A stretch of DNA of 64,000 nucleotides from positions 62,001 to 126,000 of the forward strand of contig NZ_JAESDH010000014.1 in the NCBI RefSeq assembly GCF_019249295.1, given 5' to 3'. The position numbers were made by a program, and so were the translations under genes. The notes below the pieces were generated by a model that saw only the letters and a program-made list of their open reading frames with translations, did no database searches and was not told where the DNA came from. This stretch comes from Alteromonas antoniana. GTDB lineage: Bacteria; Pseudomonadota; Gammaproteobacteria; Enterobacterales; Alteromonadaceae. The stretch's first letter is position 1. Each line of letters starts with the position of its first letter. This document shows, in pieces, positions 56,701-64,000 of the stretch.

Positions 56701-57357
56701 CACCTGCGTTCAAAAGGCAGCTCCTGTAATAAGTACGGCATTCCTAATGATGACAGCGTGGTACAGGGAAACTGTAACCTTACCCGGACGCGCGCTGCGA
56801 CAGCGGTGTCGGTATGGCTGGAAGATAACTATGCGAACGTACCTGTAGTGATTGTTGGTGACCTGAATGCTTACGCTAAAGAAGATCCTATCACTGAGTT
56901 TGAATCCTTCGGCTACATCAACACGGTTGCGGCTCAGCATGGCAATGAAGCGTACAGCTATTCGTTTGATGCACAGGCCGGCACGCTGGATTACCTGTTG
57001 GTCAATGCCGGTTTGAATAAATACCTGGTTGACGTGCAGGAATGGAATATCAATACCGACGAGGTTAGCGGGTTTGATTACAACGAAGAATATAAGCCTG
57101 AAAGTTGGCTGAACACACTGCCATATCGCGCTTCAGATCATGATCCGGTTGTGGGCAGCTTCCAGCTGACACTGCTGGGTGATCGTGATGGCGATTTTGA
57201 TGTTGACCAGAACGACATTAAAGACTTTATGCGTGCCGTGGTGCGCGGACAGGTTACCGATATGGAATATGACTTCAGTGGTGACGGCAGGATCACTGCA
57301 CGTGATGTAGCCTACTACCGTCGTCTGTGTACCGTTCGCGGTTGTCGCGTTCAGTAA
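53782..57357 (+). CDS. Secreted ExeM/NucH-type nuclease with three lamin-tail domains and a dockerin-like C-terminus
   Basis: A 1191-residue secreted protein with signal peptide MTLRYPALLAAMFSTSALA. Three lamin-tail-like repeats open with FINEIHYDN or FINEFHYDN (about 20-165, 187-345, 373-535), the last two separated by a Gly/Asp/Asn linker (345-372). An OB-fold-like segment follows (about 555-700; QDVIIEGVVSAVFPALNGFY). The endonuclease/exonuclease/phosphatase domain (about 806-1128) has VASFNVLNLF, LIEVEND, VNHLRSKG, VGDLNAY and SDHDPV, all catalytic motifs of ExeM/NucH DNases. The C-terminus (about 1133-1191) is dockerin-like: DRDGDFDVDQND and DFSGDGRITARD are two EF-hand-type calcium loops. 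Its likely partner, a cohesin-like protein, begins 22 bases later. Confidence 0.9.
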   Translation: MTLRYPALLAAMFSTSALATDIFINEIHYDNASTDSGEFIEVVAPQGTDLSAYSVVLYNGNNGNSYNTLAFSTPTSTEGGKDIYDFSLPSNGIQNGSPDGLALIADDGSVVQFLSYEGTFIANDGAATGTESTDIGVSETSSTPVGASLQLAGQGTVYTDFTWVVRETNTQGAINEEQTFSLPQPFINEIHYDNDGGDTGEFIEVAGQAGLDLTGYTLVLYNGNGGSSYDTVVLSGVIPDADNGYGVIAFAQSGIQNGGPDGLALVDPLGVVVQFLSYEGSFTAVGGPADGMVSEDIGVAESGSTPVGYSLQLAGTGTAYSQFSWQTPMTDTFDAVNTGQSFGSGDDGGDDGGNNGGGDDGDNNGGGDTGDITGLFINEFHYDNVSTDTGEMVEIAGPAGTDLSAVTVVLYNGNGGGAYETLTFSGSIPDQQNGFGTVFASAGSLQNGNDAIALVVGDTVVEFISYEGEVEATEGPAAGMTSVDLSVSETSSTPVGYSLQKVGSGNKVCSFVWTDPSPESPGNINTNQTFTVEDDAICSGDDNGLVLGQCGDDATFISQVQGAGYVTPFNSQDVIIEGVVSAVFPALNGFYIQEEAADYDANDNTSEGVFVYTGTSDMAVSEGRVVRLSGSAGEFNDVTQVSLDSEVLDCGAGSVTPVVLSLPVDQYSDFESLEGMLVESGETWTISGNFNYFSYNELIVSNGRLYNPTQLYLPGTEEQIAASDEYTRNHIIVDDDANGFVYDANTDSGDWLLPVDGLSPYNPVRAGDEISNVTGVVGYGFGEYRIYTVTEPQLARVNVREDLIVEDGNLRVASFNVLNLFNGDGNGGGFPTERGADTYSEYERQLAKIINALDDMNADVLGLIEVENDGFGEDSTLAQLVDELNAAFGPDTYAYIDVSGNDESGLLGTDAIMSAIIYRPSVVTPVGAPKVLMEANAITDEYGSLFRDRGTRPSVAQLFKHAQSEREFVFNVNHLRSKGSSCNKYGIPNDDSVVQGNCNLTRTRAATAVSVWLEDNYANVPVVIVGDLNAYAKEDPITEFESFGYINTVAAQHGNEAYSYSFDAQAGTLDYLLVNAGLNKYLVDVQEWNINTDEVSGFDYNEEYKPESWLNTLPYRASDHDPVVGSFQLTLLGDRDGDFDVDQNDIKDFMRAVVRGQVTDMEYDFSGDGRITARDVAYYRRLCTVRGCRVQ

Positions 57358-57379
57358 GTATTGCTTAAGGAATTAAATT

Positions 57380-57919
57380 ATGAAGACGTTATTTTTTGCC
57401 TTGCTGGCATGTGTTTCACTGAATGCGAATGCGGCGTTGATCCAGTTTTCACTTTCAGATGATGAGATTAATGTAGGTGAATCAACCATACTGGACGTAT
57501 CGGTCATTCTGGGTGACAACGAGTCGTTTGACGGTTTCACTATGGAAGTGCTGTACGACTTTTTCAGCCTGGAAAGTGTCAATATCATTAATCCTTTCTT
57601 ATCAAATCCTGACGTGTTTTTTGACGGTTTTGAAGGCTATGTTCTGATGAGCGGGGATGCAGCTCTGTCTTTCACTGGAGAACAGTCACTGTTCTCTATT
57701 GAATTTCTGGCGCTGTCTGCTGGCGTGTTCGATTTAGAGCTGGCGATATATGACTTCTTTGATGATGTTGGGGACGCAGCAAACCCTCAATTTATCGATA
57801 TTGATGTGATTAACGCACCAAGCGCAACGTTGACAGTAAACGCCGTACCCGCGCCGCAAACCGCAGCACTTATGCTGCTGGCTGTTGCCGGATTAATGGT
57901 GTCGAGACGCAGGTCGTAA
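57380..57919 (+). CDS. Cohesin-like domain protein with PEP-CTERM-type tail
   Basis: A 179-residue protein: signal peptide (FFALLACVSLNANA), one beta-sandwich domain (about 20-150) with cohesin-like features (INVGESTILDVSVILGDNES, FDGFTMEVLYDFFSLESVNI, QSLFSIEFLALSAGVFDLEL), then a sorting tail at about 156-179: VPAP, hydrophobic helix, RRRS. The AP variant matches the PEP-CTERM protein at 28.0 kb. An exosortase would cleave it and leave the domain at the cell surface. AAGGAATT precedes the ATG. Being 22 bases downstream of a dockerin-bearing nuclease, it is the obvious anchor for it. Cohesin homology is by eye; the pairing is inferred. Confidence 0.75.
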   Translation: MKTLFFALLACVSLNANAALIQFSLSDDEINVGESTILDVSVILGDNESFDGFTMEVLYDFFSLESVNIINPFLSNPDVFFDGFEGYVLMSGDAALSFTGEQSLFSIEFLALSAGVFDLELAIYDFFDDVGDAANPQFIDIDVINAPSATLTVNAVPAPQTAALMLLAVAGLMVSRRRS

Positions 57920-57937
57920 CGTTTTTTCGTGCTTACT

Positions 57938-57966
57938 AAAAAGCCCCGCGTTTGCGGGGCTTTTTT
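57938..57966 (+). terminator. Rho-independent terminator of the nuclease-cohesin operon
   Basis: AGCCCCGC / GCGGGGCT with loop GTTT, A-run before and T-run after. The symmetrical flanks also let it stop transcription from the opposite side. Confidence 0.92.
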
Positions 57967-58006
57967 ATATGTAGCAGACAGCCTGCAGTAACCTGTCTAT
58001 AGCAGG

Positions 58007-59767
58007 TTAAAGATAATCAAACTCGCTGCCACTCACTGCCAGTACTTTTTCTGCACCAGACTGGAACGCAACTTTATGCGCATCACGACGAGGCAGAATG
58101 CGCGCTTCGTAAAATGCGCTGCACTTGGCTTTCGACTCGGCCAGCGTAGCATTGTCACCGCGTTTCGCGGCATCAGCCATGCTGTACCAGAGCACGCCAA
58201 GCAGAGAGTAAGCGGTATAGGCCAGATAATCACAGGCTGCAGCCGCAACATCTTCCGGCGACATACCCAGACAATCGGCAGATGCCGCACGCCAGTCATC
58301 CAGTAATGCTTGTGCGCGGGACTGACTTTCTTTGTCATCCATTGCACTGACAAACTCGCCAAAGGCGTTGTATGTGGCTTCCAGCATGTTGCCGCCGTCG
58401 CGGGTTAGCTTACGACCAATCAAATCCAGCGCCTGAATACCGTTGGTACCTTCGTAGAGCTGCGCAATTCGCACATCGCGCATCAACTGCTCCATTCCCC
58501 ATTCGCGTATGTAACCATGACCGCCAAATACCTGAATACCCAGGTTGGTCACTTCCAGGCCCATATCTGTCATAAAGGCTTTGCACACAGGAGTCAGAAA
58601 CTGAAGGACTTTATTGGCTTCACGTTTCGCGTCGTCATCGCCGTTCTTTTCGATGTCCATGTACTTTGCATACATCATGGACATGGCGCGACAGCCTTCT
58701 GTCAGTGTTTTCTGGGTAAGCAGCATACGTGCAACATCAGGCTGAAACACGATGGCATCTGCTTTTTCGTCCGGCTGCTGAACGCCCTGCGGAGCACGTG
58801 ATTGCAGACGTTCTCTTGCATAGGTCAGGGCACCCTGAAACGATGCCTCTGCTGCGCCCAGTCCCTGAAGTCCCACCTGAAAACGCGCATCGTTCATCAT
58901 GGTAAACATGCAAGCCAGGCCCTGATTCGGCTCTCCAACCAGCCAGCCTTTGGCTCCATCGTAATTCATCACACAGGTTGGGCTCGCCTTGATACCCATT
59001 TTGTGTTCAATACTGCCAACCGATAACGCATTTCTTTCACCGGGCTCGTTGTTGTCATCCAGCAGAAACTTGGGCACCAGAAACAGGCTTATTCCTTTTA
59101 CCCCTTTCGGCGCATCTGGCAAACGTGCCAGCACCATGTGAATAACGTTGGACGTCCAGTCATGGTCGCCGCCGGTGATGAAGATTTTATTCCCGGTAAT
59201 GGAGTAGCTACCATCGTCCTGCGGCTCAGCTTTCGTTGACAGCAGCGCCAGATCGGTACCGGCGTGAGGCTCGGTCAGGTTCATGGTGCCAGTCCACTCG
59301 CCGGTCACCATTTTTGACAGGTATTTGTCTTTTAACTCATCGGTAGCATGGCGGGTAACCGCCAGTACGGCGCTTTCGGTAAGCATGGTGGTCAGACGCC
59401 AGCTCAGGTTGGCCGAATTCAGCATTTCATGTACCGGAACCGCCATGGTGTATGGCAGCCCCTGACCTTCATACTCTACCGGGCCCAACATGGCGTTCCA
59501 GCCATTGGCAACGTATTCCTGATAGGCAGCAGCGAAACCTTCCGGTGTGCTCACGTTCCCATCTTTCAGAGTACAACCCTGCTCATCGCCTTCGCGATTA
59601 AGCGGTGCTACCACATCGGTCGCGAACTTAGCGCCCTGCGCCACGACTTCGTTTGCCAGCTCGGCATCGAAGTCTTCCATGCCGAGGCTGGAATAATGAT
59701 TTTCTAACCCTAACCAGTCTTTCATAAGAAACTGAAAATCGGCCATGGGAGCCTGGTACTGAGGCAT
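58007..59767 (-). CDS. Acyl-CoA dehydrogenase with C-terminal extension (AcdX/DmdC-like)
   Basis: A 586-residue FAD-dependent acyl-CoA dehydrogenase of the long form. FAD and substrate motifs: NLTEPHAGTDLALL, ITGNKIFITGGDH, IFGG-like QVFGGHGYIREWGMEQLMRD, and YEGTNGIQALDLIGRK. The last 120 residues form the extra C-terminal domain found in this group, which includes DmdC (3-methylmercaptopropionyl-CoA dehydrogenase of DMSP breakdown) and medium-chain enzymes. Chain-length preference is not evident. Divergent from the SDR gene with 170 bases between starts. Confidence 0.9.
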   Translation of the reverse strand: MPQYQAPMADFQFLMKDWLGLENHYSSLGMEDFDAELANEVVAQGAKFATDVVAPLNREGDEQGCTLKDGNVSTPEGFAAAYQEYVANGWNAMLGPVEYEGQGLPYTMAVPVHEMLNSANLSWRLTTMLTESAVLAVTRHATDELKDKYLSKMVTGEWTGTMNLTEPHAGTDLALLSTKAEPQDDGSYSITGNKIFITGGDHDWTSNVIHMVLARLPDAPKGVKGISLFLVPKFLLDDNNEPGERNALSVGSIEHKMGIKASPTCVMNYDGAKGWLVGEPNQGLACMFTMMNDARFQVGLQGLGAAEASFQGALTYARERLQSRAPQGVQQPDEKADAIVFQPDVARMLLTQKTLTEGCRAMSMMYAKYMDIEKNGDDDAKREANKVLQFLTPVCKAFMTDMGLEVTNLGIQVFGGHGYIREWGMEQLMRDVRIAQLYEGTNGIQALDLIGRKLTRDGGNMLEATYNAFGEFVSAMDDKESQSRAQALLDDWRAASADCLGMSPEDVAAAACDYLAYTAYSLLGVLWYSMADAAKRGDNATLAESKAKCSAFYEARILPRRDAHKVAFQSGAEKVLAVSGSEFDYL

Positions 59768-59937
59768 AACACACTCCTTTCAAACAGGTGTTTAAATTTT
59801 TACTCATTATACGCATTTTCCCTCATAAAAGAGTAGTCTGTTTGTCCCTTCCTACCCAAAATCCTGCGTTACTTGCCTTGCTTTTCCCTTTATCATTGGC
59901 ATGCTTACGCAATTGGATTTTTTGAAAAAGGTTTGCC

Positions 59938-60687
59938 ATGAGTGACTTAGCGCGAATTTGCGTTGTAACCGGAGGCAGTGTTGGTATCGGTTTTGCGGTA
60001 TGTAAAAAGTTTGCCGCTGAAGGCTATCAGGTAGTGAATCTGGATATTCAGGCGCCGCAGGAAGCCTGTGATGGTGTGACACATCTGCAGTGTGATGTGA
60101 CGTCAAAAGCGCAGGTGGACAGCGCGATCAAAAGCGTGAGTGAGCAACACGGAAGACTGGATGCGCTGGTTTCCAACGCGGGCATTCACGTTTCCGCAAC
60201 CATTGAAGAGACCGATGAAACGCTCTTGGATAAGGTTTTCGCTATCAATGTAAAAGGCGCGTACTTCGCCATCAGTGCCGCGCTACCTGCGATGAAAGCG
60301 CAGAAGCAGGGTGCGATAGTGCTGATGTCGTCGGATCAGGCGCTGATTGGTAAACGTAACTCGTTTGCTTACAACCTTTCAAAGTCAGCGTTAGCATCAA
60401 TGGCTAAAACTACGGCGCTGGATTATGCCTCCTACCACATCCGGGCAAACGCAGTATGTCCGGGTACCATTGAAACGCCTTTGTTTCATAACGCCATTGA
60501 TAACTACGTCGCCTCTTCGGGAGCCAATAAAGACGACATCGTAAAGGACGAAGCAGCGCAGCAGCCGTTAGGGCGGCTAGGTACGCCGGAAGAGGTCGCC
60601 GAACTGGTTTATTTTCTGGCCAGTGACAAAGCGGGCTTTATTACCGGCAGTCTGCACAGTATTGATGGCGGCTACACCGCGCAATAG
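59938..60687 (+). CDS. Short-chain dehydrogenase/reductase (probable sugar dehydrogenase)
   Basis: A 249-residue classical SDR. NAD(P) motif TGGSVGIGFAV, CDVTS, NAG motif LVSNAGIH, catalytic SSDQ with YNLSKSALASM (Ser-Tyr-Lys), and PGTIETPL. Resembles sugar or sugar-alcohol dehydrogenases. With the downstream amidohydrolase (31 bases) and the convergent dehydratase and aldolase, oxidation of an aldose to its lactone is a reasonable role. Substrate unknown. Confidence 0.85.
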   Translation: MSDLARICVVTGGSVGIGFAVCKKFAAEGYQVVNLDIQAPQEACDGVTHLQCDVTSKAQVDSAIKSVSEQHGRLDALVSNAGIHVSATIEETDETLLDKVFAINVKGAYFAISAALPAMKAQKQGAIVLMSSDQALIGKRNSFAYNLSKSALASMAKTTALDYASYHIRANAVCPGTIETPLFHNAIDNYVASSGANKDDIVKDEAAQQPLGRLGTPEEVAELVYFLASDKAGFITGSLHSIDGGYTAQ

Positions 60688-60718
60688 TATCCGCACGACG
60701 CGGAAGCGGCCATGAATT

Positions 60719-61564
60719 ATGAAAATTATTGATCCACACCTGCATTTATTCTCACTGACCAAAGGACGGTATGACTGGCTGATGCCTGAAAACGCTCCCC
60801 ACTGGTCAGAAAAAGCAGCAATTTATCGCGATGTGTCAGAACATGAGCTTCGCCAGGTAAGTCTGGCAGGTTATGTCCATATTGAAGCGGGATTTGATAA
60901 CGCCAGACCATGGCGCGAAGTGAACTGGTTGCAGGGATCCTGCCGCTTACCGGTGCGGTTTATTGGTGGAATAAACCTGACTTCGAACGATTTTTTTACT
61001 CAGCTGGATGCGTTAACGGCAAATTCTGAGGTGGTTGGGGTACGAGACATTCTGGATGAGCGCGCTGCAACACTGCTGCAGTTACCCGTTGTCAGGCATC
61101 GGCTTGGTGTACTGGCCAACCGCAAGCTGATTTTTGAAGCCCAGTTGTCCCTGACTGACAGCCGCGCCGTCGCGCAACTGGAACGCGTGCTTTCGCATTA
61201 TCCGGACCTGAAGCTGGTGATTAATCATGGCGGCTTTCCCCCGATGTCGTCGCAGGGAATGAATTACCAGATGCGACAGTGGGAACAGTCTGTTAAACGC
61301 CTTAGTGTCTACCCGCACGTCGCGGTGAAATTATCCGGTTGGGAAATGATGTCTGAGACCATCGATTGGGGCAGGGTTTCGCAGGTTATCAGTACGACTT
61401 TGCGTTATTTCGGAACAAATCGCGTCATGATGGCGAGTAACTTTCCGTTGATTACGTTCAGGCTCCCTTACGCACACTACTGGCAACGCATACCGGCACA
61501 CATACCGCAGGCGTCTCGCGACGCGTTGCTATATGCCAATGCGTCGCGAATTTATCGTTTTTGA
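60719..61564 (+). CDS. Amidohydrolase_2-family protein, probable sugar lactonase
   Basis: A 281-residue TIM-barrel amidohydrolase. It opens IIDPHLHLF (metal or substrate His pair), has HIEAGFDNA, LVINHGGFPPM and VAVKLSGWEMM, and ends with MMASNFPL, where many relatives have GSDWP. The family includes L-fuconolactonase and L-rhamnonolactonase, and the position behind an SDR suggests it opens the lactone made there. Replacement of the usual SDWP Asp by Asn (SNFP) is typical of several lactonases. Substrate unknown. Confidence 0.78.
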   Translation: MKIIDPHLHLFSLTKGRYDWLMPENAPHWSEKAAIYRDVSEHELRQVSLAGYVHIEAGFDNARPWREVNWLQGSCRLPVRFIGGINLTSNDFFTQLDALTANSEVVGVRDILDERAATLLQLPVVRHRLGVLANRKLIFEAQLSLTDSRAVAQLERVLSHYPDLKLVINHGGFPPMSSQGMNYQMRQWEQSVKRLSVYPHVAVKLSGWEMMSETIDWGRVSQVISTTLRYFGTNRVMMASNFPLITFRLPYAHYWQRIPAHIPQASRDALLYANASRIYRF

Positions 61565-61571
61565 GTCATCA

Positions 61572-61592
61572 AGTCGGGCAATCCGCCCGACT
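61572..61592. terminator. Weak hairpin between the convergent sugar-acid genes
   Basis: Perfect 8-bp stem AGTCGGGC / GCCCGACT with loop AATCC, 7 bases after the lactonase stop. No T-run on either strand, so termination is uncertain. Confidence 0.4.
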
Positions 61593-61644
61593 GCATCACT
61601 ACTGAACAAAGATAAATGGGCTCTCGGGAATACCGCTAAGCGCG

Positions 61645-62829
61645 TTATTTCAGCGACGTGATTGTCATATGCGGTGAACGGTATACCACATCATCGTTCA
61701 GCTCGATGCCTATTCCCGGGGTATCCGGTGCCTCGATAAAGCCGTTCACCGGCTGAGGGTCCTGAATACACAGTTCGCGGTTCCAGTCTTTAATCGCATA
61801 GGTATGATGCTCATGGATCAGGAAATTAGGGATGGCTGTTTCTAAGTGCAGGCTGGCAGCCGTCGCCACCGGGCCCCCGCATACGTGAGCCTGGATGCGC
61901 ACATCATACACGTCAGCATAATCGCAAACCTTTTTGGTTTCTGTGAAACCACCGCACAGTCCAACATCAGGTTGTAATACATCCACCGACTGGTCTTCCA
62001 GATAAGGACGTACACCCCAGCGGTTATACAGGCGCTCGCCGCCGGCAATGGGCACATTCACACGACGCGCAACTTTGTCGTGAACTTTGGCGTTAAGGTA
62101 ATTCACTGGCTCTTCGTAATACAGGCAGCCGATTTCCTCAACAATATCGCCCAGCTGAATCGCGGTGCTTGCGCCTAATAAGCTGTGACATTCAAAGATT
62201 ATGTCGCCATCTTCTCCCATTGTGTCGCGAATAGCCTGTAACCGAGCTTTAAACAGTTTGAGCTCTGGCTTGGTGAATAGCTTCGTGCGGTCGTAATGGG
62301 TAACGCCGTCTTTGTCATAGACGATAGGGTCAACTTTTACTGCGTCGTAACCATCTTTCAGTGCTTTTTCTGTCGCGCGCGCGTAATCTGCAGGATCGTT
62401 AAGCTTAGTGACCTCTTTGTCCCAGTCAAATTGCAACTGACTGGCATAACAGCGCAGTTTGCCGTTAGTCTTCCCGCCCAGCAGTTCGTAAACCGGCACA
62501 TTCAGTGCTTTACCGCGAATGTCCCACAATGCGGTATCAATCGCACTCATGGCCGCATAGATCACCGGGCCGCCACCCAGCCCCCAGAAACTCTCGCGCA
62601 ACATGCGAGCCCACAGCCCTTCAGTGTTAAACGGGTTCCAGCCAATCAGCATGGCTTCAGCAATTTCTTTTATCATGTGTGCTGCTGCACTGTGACCCAA
62701 ATCATAAGCCAGTCCGGCTTCACCTACGCCGGTAATGCCCTCGTCGGTATAAACGCGGACAAATACCGGGTTCCACGCAGGTCGCTTGGGACATTCGATA
62801 TCGAAGATCTCTACTTTAGTGATTTTCAT
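61645..62829 (-). CDS. Enolase-superfamily sugar-acid dehydratase (mandelate racemase type)
   Basis: A 394-residue enolase-superfamily enzyme of the mandelate racemase/galactonate dehydratase kind. N-terminal capping domain ITKVEIFDIECP and ARMLRESFWGLGGGP; barrel with AVKVDPI, metal ligands in IIFECHSLL, YYEEPV and IAGGER, and the His base in IQAHVCGGPVATAASLHLE. Start at ATG 62829 with AGGAACAACA upstream. Reaction is probably syn-dehydration of a sugar acid to a 2-keto-3-deoxy acid; specificity not determinable. Shares the strand and likely a transcript with the class II aldolase (63-base gap). Confidence 0.85.
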   Translation of the reverse strand: MKITKVEIFDIECPKRPAWNPVFVRVYTDEGITGVGEAGLAYDLGHSAAAHMIKEIAEAMLIGWNPFNTEGLWARMLRESFWGLGGGPVIYAAMSAIDTALWDIRGKALNVPVYELLGGKTNGKLRCYASQLQFDWDKEVTKLNDPADYARATEKALKDGYDAVKVDPIVYDKDGVTHYDRTKLFTKPELKLFKARLQAIRDTMGEDGDIIFECHSLLGASTAIQLGDIVEEIGCLYYEEPVNYLNAKVHDKVARRVNVPIAGGERLYNRWGVRPYLEDQSVDVLQPDVGLCGGFTETKKVCDYADVYDVRIQAHVCGGPVATAASLHLETAIPNFLIHEHHTYAIKDWNRELCIQDPQPVNGFIEAPDTPGIGIELNDDVVYRSPHMTITSLK

Positions 62830-62892
62830 TGTTGTTCCTGAATTCATTATATTAAGGTGCGGTCAGACACGCGTGTTTAGCGCAGCGTGCGG

Positions 62893-63660
62893 TTATTCAC
62901 AAAAGCCGGGATCGAGACGATACGCTTTGCGCAACATCGCCGGCCAGGCTTTCTGCCCACCGGTCTGCCCTGAATGAACGACTTTTGCCTGATCGTAAAT
63001 ACCATCAACAATGGTATGTGGTATCTCAATGACGTCCTCGTTGGACTGCATCAGTGCAACCTGAATCTCACAGGCACGCTGTAAATCGTAAAACCGCATG
63101 AAAGCATCACCGATAGTGGGGCCAATTGTCAGGCCGCCATGATTCGGTAGCAGCATGTGATTGGTATCGCCTAAATCGTTTTGCAAACGCTTTCGTTCGC
63201 TGTCATCCACGGCGAGACCTTCGTAACCGTGATAGCTTAATGACGGCAGTGAGAACATGGCATACTGACTCCATGGCTTCAGGCCACCTGTCGATGACGC
63301 CACGGCTATCGTGGCCAGCGTATGCAGATGAATAACGCATTTGGCATCTTCACGAACTTCATGAATTGCGCTGTGAATGGTAAACCCGGCCGGGTTTATA
63401 CCGAATTCCGAGCCGTCCAGCACGTTGCCTTCAAGATCGACTTTCACCAGGTTAGAGGCGGTTACCTCTTCAAACGCCAGGCCGAACGCATTCACCAGAT
63501 AATGCTGGGTTCCCGGTACTTTGGCCGAAATATGAGTGTAAATCAGGTCGCCCCAGCGCATGTCCGCGACTAACCGGTAACAGGCAGCCAGATCTATCCG
63601 TGTCTGCCATTCTTCATCAGTTACCTGACCTTTCAGGCTTCTGCTTTTAAGTTCGAACAA
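62893..63660 (-). CDS. Class II aldolase/adducin-family protein
   Basis: A 255-residue class II aldolase/adducin protein. Zinc-binding His residues in VIHLHTLAT (HLH) and a distal LPNHGGLTIGP; also GDLIYTHISAKVPG and EFGINPAGFTIHSAIH. Members include sugar-phosphate aldolases and related lyases. Next to a sugar-acid dehydratase, cleavage of a 2-keto-3-deoxy acid is plausible. The Cys in REDAKCVIHLH precedes the zinc site as in many members. Confidence 0.85.
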   Translation of the reverse strand: MFELKSRSLKGQVTDEEWQTRIDLAACYRLVADMRWGDLIYTHISAKVPGTQHYLVNAFGLAFEEVTASNLVKVDLEGNVLDGSEFGINPAGFTIHSAIHEVREDAKCVIHLHTLATIAVASSTGGLKPWSQYAMFSLPSLSYHGYEGLAVDDSERKRLQNDLGDTNHMLLPNHGGLTIGPTIGDAFMRFYDLQRACEIQVALMQSNEDVIEIPHTIVDGIYDQAKVVHSGQTGGQKAWPAMLRKAYRLDPGFCE

Positions 63661-63756
63661 GCGAGGTCTCCGCGAAATTGAGTGCTACAGCAAAGGTAAA
63701 CAGCCCTAGAAATTAACAGAGCCACGCAGTAGCAACAAGCCATACAATGGAATAAT

Positions 63757-64000
63757 TCATAACGCTTTGGTTTCAGACTGCCCAGTTGATGGGGGGGCTG
63801 CGGTTGAAGGCTGCCCCATTGCCACGAAGCCGTCCCGCAGCGGGATCAAATCGCTGGCAAAGCGTAAATCATCGTGCTCCAGCTCGAAGGGGTTGATTTT
63901 ATGCAGTGAGGTGACTTCGAGTCTGGCCCAGTCTGGCGGATTGAAGGTGTCAGGCAGTGCGCCTGCGTTTGCCTGTTCGTGACAAGCGAACAACAGCATG
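63757..64000 (-). CDS. C-terminal end of an unrecognised protein (continues beyond the window)
   Basis: The frame is open from the right edge to a TGA at 63757 (about 80 residues). It contains NPPDWARLEVTSLHKINPFE and HDDLRFASDLIPLRDG, then a Pro/Ser/Thr-rich tail. I cannot assign a family. It is upstream of the aldolase on the same strand (96-base gap), so it may belong to the same operon. Confidence 0.5.
   Translation of the reverse strand, partial: MLLFACHEQANAGALPDTFNPPDWARLEVTSLHKINPFELEHDDLRFASDLIPLRDGFVAMGQPSTAAPPSTGQSETKAL

Overview
The window looks like chromosomal DNA of a marine gammaproteobacterium of the order Alteromonadales (an Alteromonas, Aestuariibacter or Salinimonas-like genome). 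This rests on the tolC / nudF-yqiB-cpdA-yqiA-parE gene order, the epmB/efp/epmA trio, siroheme synthase CysG, a PEP-CTERM/exosortase accessory protein (PrsT) with PEP-CTERM-type substrates, and large TonB-dependent receptors. The placement is inferred from gene content; no rRNA or tRNA gene, phage, IS element or CRISPR array is visible.

Layout. 0-5 kb: tail of a PhoH-family ATPase, a secreted transglutaminase-like protein, cysG and the DEAD-box helicase deaD/csdA. 5-9 kb: the TPR lipoprotein PrsT and a voltage-gated cation channel. 9.6-15.8 kb: tolC facing the tightly coupled nudF-yqiB-cpdA-yqiA set, then parE. 16-22.3 kb: a translationally coupled signalling pair, a giant CheB-CheR-PAS-GGDEF-EAL protein followed by a PAS-GAF-PHY bacteriophytochrome with no output domain. 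22-28 kb: HAD phosphatase, two uncharacterised proteins, a YjfB-like small protein and the EF-P modification genes. 28-32 kb: an AT-rich PEP-CTERM protein and a histidine-rich, ZnuD-like zinc TonB receptor behind a Zur-like palindrome. 32-46 kb: housekeeping and accessory enzymes and transporters (GNAT, cyclophilin, RlmG, AlkB-like, BolA, OprB-type porin with no normal start codon, AEC and SulP carriers, YbiB). 45-52 kb: GAF and HD proteins, DsbA, BtuB under a cobalamin riboswitch, and ccoG-srkA behind an FNR-like site.

53.7-58 kb holds the most distinctive locus. A 1191-residue secreted nuclease carries three lamin-tail domains, an endonuclease/exonuclease/phosphatase domain and a C-terminal dockerin-like domain. 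Twenty-two bases downstream is a small secreted protein with a cohesin-like domain and a PEP-CTERM-type tail. I read this as a two-gene surface display system in which an exosortase-processed cohesin receives a dockerin-tagged DNase; PrsT at 5 kb fits the same sorting pathway.

58-64 kb: an acyl-CoA dehydrogenase, then convergent genes for an SDR, an amidohydrolase-type lactonase, an enolase-superfamily dehydratase and a class II aldolase. They fit a non-phosphorylative sugar-acid pathway of unknown substrate that continues past the right edge.
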